DNA from: an uncultured Blautia sp.
GTDB taxonomy: Bacteria; Bacillota; Clostridia; Lachnospirales; Lachnospiraceae
Direction: 5' to 3'
Assembly: GCF_934424005.1 (NCBI RefSeq)
Contig: NZ_CAKRXI010000010.1
Location: 12,597-76,596 of the forward strand
Length of the DNA stretch: 64,000 nucleotides
The notes under the pieces were generated by a model. That model had not been told where the DNA came from. It did not search any database and saw only the letters and a program-made list of their open reading frames with translations. Below are positions 7,812 to 17,248 of the stretch, piece by piece (the stretch's first letter is position 1; every line of letters starts with the position of its first letter). The position numbers were made by a program, and so were the translations under genes.

Positions 7812-10763
7812 CTAGTCCAGCAGGTTGTCGTGTAAGGTACTGATCAATTCTTCAATAACTATTGGCTTGGATAAGAATCCATCCATGCCACATTCCAGGG
7901 CTTTCTTTCTGTCCTCATCAAAGGCATTGGCAGTCATGGCAAGGATTGTAATCCCCGCCAGTGCCGGATTATCCAGAGCACGGATTTCCTTAGTGGCTTC
8001 ATATCCATTCATTACCGGCATCTGCACATCCATCAACACCAGATCATAATTACCCGGAGTCGAATTCTTAACTTTCTCCACTGCCTCTGCTCCATTTTTG
8101 GCAGTATCAACCAGGAATCCATATTCATTAAGGATCTCCACCGCAATTTCGCTGTTCAGCTCATTATCTTCCACAAGCAATATACATCTGCCTCTGAAAT
8201 CCGAACCTGCTTCCGGAAGAATTGAATCTTCTGCTCCAGCCTGACTCTGGCCGATAGCAGTCATCAAGGTTTCTCGGATATCTGACATAAACAGAGGTTT
8301 CGCACAGAAAGCAGTCACCCCTGCTGCTCTGGCTTCTGCTTCGATATCTGACCAGTCATAAGCAGTCAGGATAATAATCGGTGTATCGTCACCAAGGCTG
8401 CGGATCTGACGCGTAACTTCAATTCCATTCATATCCGGCAGACGCCAGTCAATAATATACGCATGGAAGGCATCTCCCAGTTCCATAGACTGCCGTGCAC
8501 GGAGAACAGCTTCCCTGCCGGAAAGTGTCCATTCTGAGCGCATTCCAACCCTCACAAGCATTTTTGTCACGCTGTCACAGGTATTGAAGTCATCATCTAC
8601 AACCAGTGCCTTAAGGCCTTCCAGTTCTGCAATCTTCTCTATACGGTGCTGCTCAGGCTGAATCCGGAATGGCAGACGGACAATAAATTCAGTACCTTTG
8701 CCCTGTGCCGTCTGAACCTCAATGGTACCGCCCATCATATCCACAATATTCTTGGTGATTGCCATGCCAAGTCCTGTGCCCTGAGTCCTGCTGACTGTGG
8801 AAGTACGCTCCCTCTCAAAAGGAGAAAAGATCTTCTGTACAAATTCCTGACTCATACCGATTCCGTTATCCTTTACCCGGATCTCGTACAGTGCACTGCC
8901 TTTTGCTGTCCCCGGTAACTGCTTCAGTCGGACAGAGACAGTTCCTCCTGCAGGAGTAAACTTAACCGCATTGGACAAGAGATTCAGAAGTACCTGGTTC
9001 AGTCGCGTCTTATCACAATAGACATCCTCATTTGTAACATCCATAGCATCCATATAAAGCTCCAGCTGCTTCGCATGGATCTGCCCACTGATGATCGTCT
9101 TCAGGTCATGAAGCACATCCGACAGACTGACCTCCGTCTCTTCCAGGTGGATCTTTCCACTCTCAATCCGGCTCATATCCAGGATATCGTTGATCAGTGA
9201 GAGCAGATGGTTGCTGGAGGAAAGGATCTTGCCCAGATAATCCCGTACTCTTTTCTTATCATCAATATTACTTACAGCCAGTGTGGTAAAACCGATGATC
9301 GCATTCATTGGTGTACGGATATCGTGAGACATATTAGAAAGGAAAGTACTCTTCGCCTTGTTTGCTGTCTCTGCCGCACGTACTGCCTCAGAAAGTGCCT
9401 GATTCATTTTCCAGTCATCGGTACGGTCCGACATAACCAGGATATATTTCTTTTTCCCGTTTACTTCACTGCACATTGCAATATTATGGAACCAGCGTTT
9501 TTCTCCTGTTTTCAGATGAATATATTCAAAATCCCATTCCTTCTGCTCATGAACCTGGATCTCCTCCAGATAATTTTTCTCCGCGTCTTTGGAATTTTCG
9601 GGATCCAGTTTCCCAAGGGCACAAATATCTTTGCGGATCTGTTCTGCTGTAATACCCAGCAGTTTTTCCACATTCGGGCTGACATAATCTGCCTGATAGG
9701 TTTTGGCATCCAGCATCAGGAAAACGTCATCCACGTTCATTGAAAGCTTTTGGAACAGTTCATCACGGTACAGAATCTCCGTATCCTTTTTCCTGAGGTT
9801 CGTTCTGCCTTTTTGAATAATAAAACTGATAAGGAATGCGGCAATGCAGAATACAACCACACTGACAAGGAGTATCGTACTACGCTGCAGACTGTTCATA
9901 CTGGCATTGACGATATCTGCCTGGACAAGTCCCAAAAATATCCAGTCCTGGATATCCGATTTTTCATAGACCAGATAATAGTTTCTTCCATCCAGATCCA
10001 GCAGCATCGCGTCGGTGCGTCCTGCTTTAAACTTCTCTGAAAGTTCATTGACCTCTTTTTCAGACATATCAGAATGCTCTCTCAGAACACCGAAAAAATT
10101 ATACACATTCCCCCATACTTCAGAAGAATGATCGACCACAACACGGCCATCCGGATGAACAACAAAACTCTGGGCATTTCCATCGAAAGCAGAAATATCC
10201 AGTACATCTACGATATCAGAGTTTTCATAAGCAATGGCAATGGCATCATATTCAAATCCCTGATAAGTTCCGTGAGCCTTAGGGGTGGCAAAAACAAGCA
10301 GCTGAGATTTTCCGGGAACTGATGCATTCGCAATAACATCATTTCCCTGCCGGATCTCCTCTTCAATATTTTCCTGTAATCCAAGGTACCCGGTTTCCCC
10401 TGTTGGCATCTTATAGTTCCCATCGGCTGACAGAAAAAAGAATTCCAAAAAGCCGGCATCCTCCTGCGCTTTCTTTATATAATCACGAATTTCATCTTCA
10501 CTGGATGTATTCTGCAGACTCTCTCCCCACATATGAAGATAGGTAAGGTTTTTCTCTGTCAGTTCCCTCAGCATATTATCAGACTGATGAAAAACTTCCG
10601 TCAGATGAGAAACACTTTCCTCATAAACAGTTTTGGACACAAATCCAAAATATTGGAAAACCATCAAAGCAATGCACACAAAACCAACTATAAAGACAGC
10701 TATCTTTAATCGGTTTCTCATGACAGGTTTCTTTCTGTCTTTACTATGATTCCTAATATCCAT
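7812..10763 (-). CDS. hybrid sensor histidine kinase (extracellular sensor, PAS, HisKA, HATPase, two receivers)
   Basis: 983 residues. A membrane helix near residues 20-45, an extracellular sensor of ~240 residues (Cache-like) and a second helix (~300-320) come first. A PAS domain (~345-460) follows, then HisKA with FLSNMSHDIRTPMNAI, HATPase_c with DNGIGMS and GTGLGMA, a first receiver (acceptor in YIIDWRLPDMNG, Lys in CAKPL) and a second (VLMDVQMPVMNG, SKPI). No HPt domain, so transfer to a partner needs a separate phosphotransferase or direct contact. Start is the ATG at 10763 behind GAGGTGAG rather than the GTG nine bases upstream. It is flanked by a binding-lipoprotein gene and the HD-GYP regulator. 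Confidence 0.93.
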   Translation of the reverse strand: MDIRNHSKDRKKPVMRNRLKIAVFIVGFVCIALMVFQYFGFVSKTVYEESVSHLTEVFHQSDNMLRELTEKNLTYLHMWGESLQNTSSEDEIRDYIKKAQEDAGFLEFFFLSADGNYKMPTGETGYLGLQENIEEEIRQGNDVIANASVPGKSQLLVFATPKAHGTYQGFEYDAIAIAYENSDIVDVLDISAFDGNAQSFVVHPDGRVVVDHSSEVWGNVYNFFGVLREHSDMSEKEVNELSEKFKAGRTDAMLLDLDGRNYYLVYEKSDIQDWIFLGLVQADIVNASMNSLQRSTILLVSVVVFCIAAFLISFIIQKGRTNLRKKDTEILYRDELFQKLSMNVDDVFLMLDAKTYQADYVSPNVEKLLGITAEQIRKDICALGKLDPENSKDAEKNYLEEIQVHEQKEWDFEYIHLKTGEKRWFHNIAMCSEVNGKKKYILVMSDRTDDWKMNQALSEAVRAAETANKAKSTFLSNMSHDIRTPMNAIIGFTTLAVSNIDDKKRVRDYLGKILSSSNHLLSLINDILDMSRIESGKIHLEETEVSLSDVLHDLKTIISGQIHAKQLELYMDAMDVTNEDVYCDKTRLNQVLLNLLSNAVKFTPAGGTVSVRLKQLPGTAKGSALYEIRVKDNGIGMSQEFVQKIFSPFERERTSTVSRTQGTGLGMAITKNIVDMMGGTIEVQTAQGKGTEFIVRLPFRIQPEQHRIEKIAELEGLKALVVDDDFNTCDSVTKMLVRVGMRSEWTLSGREAVLRARQSMELGDAFHAYIIDWRLPDMNGIEVTRQIRSLGDDTPIIILTAYDWSDIEAEARAAGVTAFCAKPLFMSDIRETLMTAIGQSQAGAEDSILPEAGSDFRGRCILLVEDNELNSEIAVEILNEYGFLVDTAKNGAEAVEKVKNSTPGNYDLVLMDVQMPVMNGYEATKEIRALDNPALAGITILAMTANAFDEDRKKALECGMDGFLSKPIVIEELISTLHDNLLD

Positions 10764-10768
10764 TCTTC

Positions 10769-12619
10769 TCACCTCAGAGTCATGTAGTCTTCTGGCTCTG
10801 CAAGAATGGCATCACCATCTGAAATATATTCCGTCCAGGTATCTTTCACAAAGGTCTCTTCCCCATCAAATACAATGTTTTCATCTGTGGGATAAGTTTC
10901 CATGTGTTTTGGTATTGCAAGACAGGTTACTGTAAAAGTATCATTGTCCTGAACTTTTTTCCCATCCTCTGTAACGTTGCTCAATGTATAGCCCTCATCT
11001 GTTTCTTTGATTTCCACGGAAATACCGCTGAACACAGGCAATGAGCCTCGGTTAAACGGAGTAAATCCGCCCTCATAGCCTTCTACAAAATTTTTAACCG
11101 TCTCTTTCAGTTCAGCTCCACTCATCTTGCTGCTGTAAGCCGACAGACTGTTTGGCATGATCATGTCGCCTGCCATTTTTTCAGTATATCCAGCTTTCAG
11201 CACGTTTCCCGTAAAGCTGTTTCCGGTTGCGATCAGCACATCCGATCCATAAATGCCGCGCAGAGTGTTTGCCATAACTGAATATGCCGCATTGCCCCCA
11301 CTGCTATGAAAACGATTGGAATAGGATTTCTGCGAATCCAACACGATATTCTCCGAAATAGCTTCTTCCTCAAGAAGCTGAGTGTTAAATGACTCATAGG
11401 CCTGCTCTGCATCGTACTCTCCTGAGATCATCTTAGAAACCACATCCTTGGAAACAGAGAAAAAGTCATTTGACGCAATTCGGATATACATATGGTTTTC
11501 TTCGATCACCGGTTTCACATCTTTCAGATATTCCGTAAGCTGCATATCCACATCCTGACTGTAGCTTAACAGATCCTGTCCATCATAAATGATCTGGTTC
11601 TGTGCATCCTCTGAAAGCATTGTGTTCAGCACCTTTATTGCTTTCTTTCGACGTGTCTCATCCTTTGTCAGATCATTGTTTAAAGCCACCTGAAAATATG
11701 GTGTAGTCATAATCCACTTTTCACCGTTTTCCTGAAAGAACGGAAGAAAGGTTGTGTTTATTCCCTGATCCTGAAACATTTTTACCCCGGAAGAGCTGCC
11801 GAAGTACATGGCAAGCTTGCCACTTTGATACATCTCAACTATATCATCATAATTCACTTCCAGATCCTCCTGGCTCAGGCCGGTATCCTGGATGAATTGC
11901 TCCATACGTTCAAAAGCCTTTGGCCAGACAGTACTGTCCAGACCTTCTCTCTTTGTATTATCCGGATCACTGTAGGCAGTACGCCACTTTCGTCCGTCCA
12001 CGGAAGACAGTTCTGATGCTGACAGACCTTGCAGTGTTTCCATACAGGTATAATCATAATAATAATCTGCTGTAAACCCACGAATCCCCACTTTGTCAAA
12101 TGCCTGGCAGGCAGAGACAAAGCTTTCATAATCTGTTGGAAGAGGGATATCATACTTTTCAAAAAGATCTTTGTTCACTACAAACCCATGTGCATCTGCA
12201 CACACTGGAAGCCAGTTTACGCTTCCATCCTCATTCATAAAATTGCTGAGGTATGTATCATAGACAGCACCTGCAACATTGGTTGTGGAAAGATCCATCA
12301 GACTGTCTTTCAGAGGACTCGCATCATGCAGCGAAAAACGACAGCAGGTTATAATGTCCGGCAGTCCACCGTTTTCCTTAAGGAACTTGTAAAAATCCAG
12401 ATCATTATTTCCTACAACAAACTCAACATTGATGCCCGGGAGCTGTTCCTGGATGAATGGTGCATATTTTTCATACAAGCTTGTGCTCCATAAATACACC
12501 GTAATTGTTTCTGCATCTTCTTTTTCCGCACTCTTCTCGCCACAGGCTGACAGAAGTGATATGCTCATCACCATCATTACGAGTACAGACAAAACTCTGT
12601 TCCATTTTTTCTTTTTCAT
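10769..12619 (-). CDS. large extracellular solute-binding lipoprotein with 5'-nucleotidase-C-like tail
   Basis: 616 residues. Signal peptide with lipobox L-L-S-A-C (Cys ~26), so membrane-anchored outside. Residues ~35-420 look like a family-1 ABC binding protein (ITVYLWSTSLYEKYAPFI, later Y-Q-S-G-K-L-A-M-Y-F-G-S). Residues ~450-600 contain DVLIATGNSF, then A-G-Y-T-x-x-x-A-G-D-M-I-M-P-N and MSGAELKETV. This is the order of motifs in the 5'-nucleotidase C-terminal domain (UshA type), although the catalytic metallophosphatase half is absent. No permease genes nearby; it sits between two hybrid kinases, so a sensory co-receptor role is likelier than transport. The gene ends six bases before the next start. 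Confidence 0.85.
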   Translation of the reverse strand: MKKKKWNRVLSVLVMMVMSISLLSACGEKSAEKEDAETITVYLWSTSLYEKYAPFIQEQLPGINVEFVVGNNDLDFYKFLKENGGLPDIITCCRFSLHDASPLKDSLMDLSTTNVAGAVYDTYLSNFMNEDGSVNWLPVCADAHGFVVNKDLFEKYDIPLPTDYESFVSACQAFDKVGIRGFTADYYYDYTCMETLQGLSASELSSVDGRKWRTAYSDPDNTKREGLDSTVWPKAFERMEQFIQDTGLSQEDLEVNYDDIVEMYQSGKLAMYFGSSSGVKMFQDQGINTTFLPFFQENGEKWIMTTPYFQVALNNDLTKDETRRKKAIKVLNTMLSEDAQNQIIYDGQDLLSYSQDVDMQLTEYLKDVKPVIEENHMYIRIASNDFFSVSKDVVSKMISGEYDAEQAYESFNTQLLEEEAISENIVLDSQKSYSNRFHSSGGNAAYSVMANTLRGIYGSDVLIATGNSFTGNVLKAGYTEKMAGDMIMPNSLSAYSSKMSGAELKETVKNFVEGYEGGFTPFNRGSLPVFSGISVEIKETDEGYTLSNVTEDGKKVQDNDTFTVTCLAIPKHMETYPTDENIVFDGEETFVKDTWTEYISDGDAILAEPEDYMTLR

Positions 12620-12646
12620 TACAAATCCCCCTTCTGAAATTGACTT

Positions 12647-14812
12647 TCACCTGTTCGCCAATTTATGAATTACTTTTACCAGTAATTCAACATCAACAGG
12701 CTTGGCAATATGTTCATTCATTCCTGCTTCTTTTGCTTTTAATCTGTCCTCCGTAAATGCATTTGCTGTCATTGCAATAATTGGTATTACTTTTGCATCC
12801 TCTCTGTCCATAGAACGGATCATCTTCGTGGCCTCATAACCATTCATGACCGGCATCATGATATCCATAAGAATCACATCAAACTCACCAGGTTCACTTT
12901 TTCTGAATAACTCAACGGCTTTCTGTCCATTCCATGCTTTAGTCACCTCAGCACCTTCATTCTGGAGCATAAATTCTGCAATTTCCATGTTCAGCTCATT
13001 ATCTTCTGCCAGAAGAATGTTCAGCCCGCGGATGGAAGCTTCCGTTTTTTCTCCAGTTTTAACTTTACTGTCCCTGTCTGTATCGATCCGGAATGGAACC
13101 CTGATCACAAAGGTAGTTCCTGCGCCTTCTTCACTTTCAAAGGTAATGGTTCCGCCCATTTTCTCGACCAGATTCTTTGCAATCGCCATTCCCAGGCCTG
13201 TTCCCGCAAATTTTGTGCGGCTTCCTGTATGTTCCTGTGCAAATGGTTCAAACACACATTTCTGGAACTCCTCAGTCATTCCGATCCCAGTGTCACGACA
13301 GACAAATTCCATTGTCGTCATTCCTGGCTGTTCGGATGGGATTTCCATGCAGCTGATATAGATATGTCCGTTTTCTCTGTTATATTTCACCGCATTCGAC
13401 AGGATATTCATCATCACACGTTTAACATACCCTGGACTTCCAATAAAATCCCAGTGTGTGATTTCTTTTTTCTCCCATTTGATCCGGATATTCTGTTCTG
13501 CAGCCATCTGCTCGATCACAACAAATACTTCCCTGGAAATACTGCTCAGATTAAACGGAATCTCCTCCAGAACAATCTCACCTGACTCAAGCTTACTCAT
13601 ATCCAGAACATCATTTACCAGTTCCAGAAGCAGATTGGATGCCTCTTTCACCTTTGTCCTGTATTCCGTCTGTTTCTCCATATCATCTGCATAATGATCT
13701 GCCATGTTGACCAGTCCGCAGATTCCATTGATCGGAGTCCGGATATCATGGCTCATTCGCTGAAGAAACTCGGTTTTTGCCTCATTGGCAGCTTCTGCCT
13801 TTTTTGCAGCTATCAAAAGTTCTGCCTTATACTTTTCATCTTTTTCCTGTTCCATTTTCTGATGCATCAGATTGGTTCTGTATGTCCAGAACCAAAATAT
13901 GCTGTACACTAAAAAATAAAGAAAAACAACACCTATCACACTTAATGGAAGGTTATGGAATACTTCCGTATCCGGAAGATATGCATAGATATAATAATCA
14001 CGCTGCTTCAGCATGATTCCATAACATCCGATTCCTTCCTTCTTCAAATGATAGATATGCTGACTGTCTGTATGCTTTTTCATTGCCTGAACAACTTCGT
14101 TGTCGGCTGTATTCTGCCCCAACAGGCTCTCATCATTGCTGGCAACAACTGTCCCATTGTCTGCAACAATAATCGTTCCGTCTTTCTGGACACTATAACC
14201 ATTTAAAAGCCCCTGTATCGTCAGGGTATAGTTTCTGACAAATTCGGGAGATGTATAATAGTAGATTGCAACGATACCCGGTGCATCTTTTCTGGCGCAG
14301 GCTGCAATGTCGATACGTGAACCGTCTGCTCTGCTAAATCGTTCCGAATAAGATCTTTCTTCATATCCGCTGAAATCCATGATAATATCTTTCTGCAGAT
14401 ACTCCGTAATCTCAGCAGTCAGAGACTCATCTGTGCTGTATTCACAGTCTGTCTTTCCTTCTGCATCCAGTACAATGATACCATCCACCCAGAGAGTCTG
14501 CAGATTTTCCTTGAGGAATTCCCGACTTAGCTGACCACCGTTATCTGTTTCCATGTTAATATTGGTACTCATCTGTCTGGCACTTTCAATCGCACGGAGA
14601 AGACTTTTGGATTCCGAAGATTCATTATAATGGGTATAGGTTGAGCACTGCACTTTGACATAATTTACAATCTCTACCATTCTTTTCTCTGCTTCTATTT
14701 TTTCTGCGTGGAAGAAATAAAACAGAGAGACTGCAGCCACACAGATTCCGAGCAAAACGCCAACTATTATAATCCGTTTTTCTTTTGCTCTTCTTTTAAT
14801 ATCCAAGATCAT
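12647..14812 (-). CDS. hybrid sensor histidine kinase (extracellular sensor, HisKA, HATPase, receiver)
   Basis: About 721 residues. Membrane helix IIIVGVLLGICVAAVSL near the N-terminus, ~230-residue extracellular sensor, second helix (VIGVVFLYFLVYSIFWFW), HisKA with FLQRMSHDIRTPINGI, HATPase_c with DTGIGM and GTGLGMA, and a C-terminal receiver (ILLAEDNELN, VILMDIMMPVMNG, AKPVD). The start is uncertain: ATG at 14812 overlaps the upstream gene and sits three bases after GGAGG; a TTG six bases later is better spaced. It shares the operon with two binding lipoproteins that may present ligand to the sensor domain. Confidence 0.92.
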   Translation of the reverse strand: MILDIKRRAKEKRIIIVGVLLGICVAAVSLFYFFHAEKIEAEKRMVEIVNYVKVQCSTYTHYNESSESKSLLRAIESARQMSTNINMETDNGGQLSREFLKENLQTLWVDGIIVLDAEGKTDCEYSTDESLTAEITEYLQKDIIMDFSGYEERSYSERFSRADGSRIDIAACARKDAPGIVAIYYYTSPEFVRNYTLTIQGLLNGYSVQKDGTIIVADNGTVVASNDESLLGQNTADNEVVQAMKKHTDSQHIYHLKKEGIGCYGIMLKQRDYYIYAYLPDTEVFHNLPLSVIGVVFLYFLVYSIFWFWTYRTNLMHQKMEQEKDEKYKAELLIAAKKAEAANEAKTEFLQRMSHDIRTPINGICGLVNMADHYADDMEKQTEYRTKVKEASNLLLELVNDVLDMSKLESGEIVLEEIPFNLSSISREVFVVIEQMAAEQNIRIKWEKKEITHWDFIGSPGYVKRVMMNILSNAVKYNRENGHIYISCMEIPSEQPGMTTMEFVCRDTGIGMTEEFQKCVFEPFAQEHTGSRTKFAGTGLGMAIAKNLVEKMGGTITFESEEGAGTTFVIRVPFRIDTDRDSKVKTGEKTEASIRGLNILLAEDNELNMEIAEFMLQNEGAEVTKAWNGQKAVELFRKSEPGEFDVILMDIMMPVMNGYEATKMIRSMDREDAKVIPIIAMTANAFTEDRLKAKEAGMNEHIAKPVDVELLVKVIHKLANR

Positions 14813-15611
14813 CCACCTCCAGATACTTTTCCGGATCATCCAGATATTTTTCAACAATTTTCAGCGTTGTGCCATCCTGACGCATTTCCTCCAGCGTCTG
14901 TTCCATCTGCTCACAGATTCCTCTGTCATCATTTTTTGCAAAAGCAACACCTATTCCTGTGATCATCAGAGGTTCTTCCAGGATACGGAAGCTCGCATCA
15001 TAATCTTTCATATACTGGACAATAGATTCCTCATGTGCGGCAACTGCATCCACATACCCTTTTCCCAGAAACGCATAGATCAGTTCTCTGTGTCCAAGAC
15101 TGATCAGATTTTCCAGTTTTGGAATTCTCTCATCCGTCCTGTCCAGAAAGATGGCCTCCGGTTTGGTTGTGGACTGGACAGCCAGATTCTTTCCCTCCAG
15201 GTCACTCAACTTATAAATATCGCTGCTCTCGTTTACGGCTACCACCTGGCGGCTTGCAATGTATGGTCCAGCCCAGCGGTAATCATCAAGGCGTCCTTCC
15301 ATGGAAAAGCAGCCCATGATACAGTCAATCTCTCCGCTCTCCACCAGATCTTTTTTCTCCTCCCAGTCAATCTGTACAACATCTACCTGATATCCCATTC
15401 TTTTGAAAGCTTCTGTGGCCAGTTCTACATCTATGCCCGTTGGTATACCATCCTCATTCAGATAATTGTATGGCGGATAGTTGTCGCTGCCGAGCGTGAT
15501 GACCGGCTTTTCGGTTTCTTTTTTACTGCTGTCTGTGTTTTTACACCCTGTCAGGGTGACCGCTAAAATTCCCACAAGCAGAATGCCTGCGATCACTCTT
15601 TTTCCTTTCAT
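14796..15611 (-). CDS. family-3 extracellular solute-binding lipoprotein
   Basis: 271 residues. Signal peptide with lipobox V-T-L-T-G-C (Cys ~23), then the periplasmic amino-acid-binding signature region (LGSDNYPPYNYLNEDG, GIDVELATEAFKRMGY). Family members bind amino acids or similar small solutes. As first gene of an operon with two hybrid kinases and an HD-GYP regulator, and without ABC permease or ATPase genes, it is likely a receptor subunit for sensing. It lies 33 bp after the riboswitch-linked terminator and has GGAAGG before the ATG. Ligand unknown. Confidence 0.9.
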   Translation of the reverse strand: MKGKRVIAGILLVGILAVTLTGCKNTDSSKKETEKPVITLGSDNYPPYNYLNEDGIPTGIDVELATEAFKRMGYQVDVVQIDWEEKKDLVESGEIDCIMGCFSMEGRLDDYRWAGPYIASRQVVAVNESSDIYKLSDLEGKNLAVQSTTKPEAIFLDRTDERIPKLENLISLGHRELIYAFLGKGYVDAVAAHEESIVQYMKDYDASFRILEEPLMITGIGVAFAKNDDRGICEQMEQTLEEMRQDGTTLKIVEKYLDDPEKYLEVDDLGY

Positions 15612-15643
15612 TTTCCTTCCATCTCCTGTTGATACTTTAAATC

Positions 15644-15670
15644 AAAAAAGCACTGTCCCACAGACAGTGC
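15644..15670 (-). terminator. riboswitch expression-platform terminator
   Basis: Perfect 8-bp hairpin GCACTGTC / GACAGTGC (15650-15670) followed on the minus strand by six T. It sits directly behind the c-di-GMP aptamer and before the first gene of the sensory operon, so it is the likely regulated step. Confidence 0.88.
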
Positions 15671-15673
15671 ACA

Positions 15674-15757
15674 TCACCATTTTATGCAACTGGCTGCCAT
15701 TTTACAGGCCCTATAGCTTTGCGTCACAGACTTTCATCTGCTTTGCCGATTATTTCC
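15674..15757 (-). promoter_or_regulatory. c-di-GMP-I (GEMM) riboswitch aptamer
   Basis: On the minus strand the order is CGGCAAAGC, a CAGA/TCTG hairpin closed by a GAAA tetraloop (T-GAAA-G), the hallmark GACGCAAAGC, then a second stem with GGCCT...ATGGCAGCC and AGTTGC. This matches the GEMM-I plan: two stems side by side, a GNRA loop docking into a receptor, and the conserved ACGCAAAG junction that contains the ligand-pairing G. It is followed by a terminator and the sensory operon. Whether the ligand turns expression on or off is not visible. Confidence 0.9.
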
Positions 15758-15800
15758 TATTATTGTTTCTACAAAAAGTGAATTTTTAAATAAGAAAAAA

Positions 15801-15846
15801 GAGAACAGTCAATATACATGTATAAGTATATATTCGAACTGTTCTC
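15801..15846 (-). terminator. terminator of the DUF4143 ATPase gene
   Basis: GAGAACAGT (15801-15809) pairs with ACTGTTCTC (15838-15846), with further inner A/T pairs, followed on minus by TTTTTTCTTATTT. The 150 bases between it and the ATPase stop hold no gene I can support. Confidence 0.8.
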
Positions 15847-15997
15847 CTGCTTCTGACTTCTTTTCGTTTCTGCAAAAGCCATTTTTCGTTTATATGTCTA
15901 ATAATATCACGGACAAATGCATTTGTCACGAAAGAGTTTATTTTACTCCTCTCTTCTCTCTTTTGGACATTATTACTATGTGTTTTTATTCGCTTAC

Positions 15998-17203
15998 TCA
16001 ATCTACAATCCCCAATAACCAGTCTCTGGCATTAATACGTCGAATTCCCTCATATTGTTCTTCTGGTTCTTCATCCATTGTTAAGATAATCTTTGGATAA
16101 TGATCTCGTATCGCCTGTAATGGTCTTAATTCTCTCAAAAGTGTATTTTCATCTCGTACAGTCAGTGCTACCTGGAAATATACTGTTCCCTTTTTATTCT
16201 GTGCCACAAAATCCACTTCATATGAATCGATTTTTCCAACATACACATCATATCCTCGACGTAACAATTCCAGATAGACTATATTTTCCAGAACATGTCC
16301 TGCATCTGCCTGCCTCGATCCTAAAAGCATATACCTCATTCCAATATCAACTATATAATATTTTTCAAGAGTTTTTAAATATTGTTTTCCCTTTATATTA
16401 TAACGTTTTGCCTGATATATAATATAGCTCTCGCTAAAAGCCTCTAGATATTTTTCCACCGTTTTTGTATCAATTTTTCGCCCTTCTGAGGTCATCGTAT
16501 CTGCAATTTTTTTTGATGACAATGGATTTCCTATATTATCAAACACAAATCTTAAGACACTCTTAAGCATCATAGTATCTGTGATTTTTTTCCTGTTTAT
16601 AATATCCTTTACAACAATCGTATTATAGATTCCTTCCAGATAATCTCTGATCTCATCTGGCTGATTTTTTAATTCCAGTGTAAACGGAAATGAACTATTC
16701 TGCAAATACTCAGCATATTTGATTCCTCTGTCATTCATACTGCCAGTACTCTCCATATATTCCTTAAAAGACAACGGCAACATTTCAATCTGAATATATC
16801 TTCCTGAAATCATAGTTGCAATCTCACTGGACAACATATATGCATTGGAACCAGTCACATAAATATCTATGTTTTTTTTAATATAAAGACTGTCCAGCAC
16901 TTTCGGAAAATCTGTTACATTCTGAATTTCATCAAGGAAAATATATGTCATTTTTCCATCAATCAGACGTTCCTTTAAATATTTATATAATTTCCTGTAA
17001 TCTGTCAGTTCTTCATAATCAAGATCTTCAAAATTAATAGAAATAATCTGTTCTTCCTCAATCCCATGCTCTTTTAAATAATTGCGATAAATTTCCAGAA
17101 GCATAGATTTTCCACAACGTCGTACACCTGTAACAATTTTAATCAACTGCTTATCTTTCCAGGCTATCAGTTTTTCTAAATATTCTTTTCTTTCTATAAC
17201 CAT
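15998..17203 (-). CDS. AAA ATPase with DUF4143 (AAA_14 family)
   Basis: 401 residues. N-terminal P-loop ATPase: Walker A in TGVRRCGKSMLL (~25-36), Walker B in YIFLDEIQNV (~92-101), sensor-like YVTGSNAYML. The C-terminal DUF4143 domain (~200-400) contains YEVDFVAQNKKG, a pattern similar to the E-V-D-F/hydrophobic core of nuclease-like folds. Widespread in gut bacteria and archaea; function unproven, with toxin/defence or DNA-transaction roles proposed. Monocistronic, with its own terminator and a promoter embedded in a long hairpin. More A/T-rich than its neighbours, in line with horizontal transfer. Confidence 0.88.
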   Translation of the reverse strand: MVIERKEYLEKLIAWKDKQLIKIVTGVRRCGKSMLLEIYRNYLKEHGIEEEQIISINFEDLDYEELTDYRKLYKYLKERLIDGKMTYIFLDEIQNVTDFPKVLDSLYIKKNIDIYVTGSNAYMLSSEIATMISGRYIQIEMLPLSFKEYMESTGSMNDRGIKYAEYLQNSSFPFTLELKNQPDEIRDYLEGIYNTIVVKDIINRKKITDTMMLKSVLRFVFDNIGNPLSSKKIADTMTSEGRKIDTKTVEKYLEAFSESYIIYQAKRYNIKGKQYLKTLEKYYIVDIGMRYMLLGSRQADAGHVLENIVYLELLRRGYDVYVGKIDSYEVDFVAQNKKGTVYFQVALTVRDENTLLRELRPLQAIRDHYPKIILTMDEEPEEQYEGIRRINARDWLLGIVD

Positions 17204-17248
17204 GATAATCCTCCCTTCTTTTTAATAATTATATTCCAAAAACGATAA

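Noticed and set aside
9207..9743. 178-codon open frame on plus opposite the hybrid kinase
   Set aside because: Lies within conserved kinase and PAS codons on the other strand; no ribosome site and no recognisable domain.
14812..14857. extended N-terminus of the hybrid kinase
   Set aside because: The extra 15 codons lie wholly inside the preceding gene and have no ribosome site; the inner ATG or TTG is preferred.
15786..16001. 71-codon frame on minus after the ATPase gene
   Set aside because: Begins with TTG inside the ATPase stop, has no ribosome site and its end is the terminator hairpin at 15801-15846.
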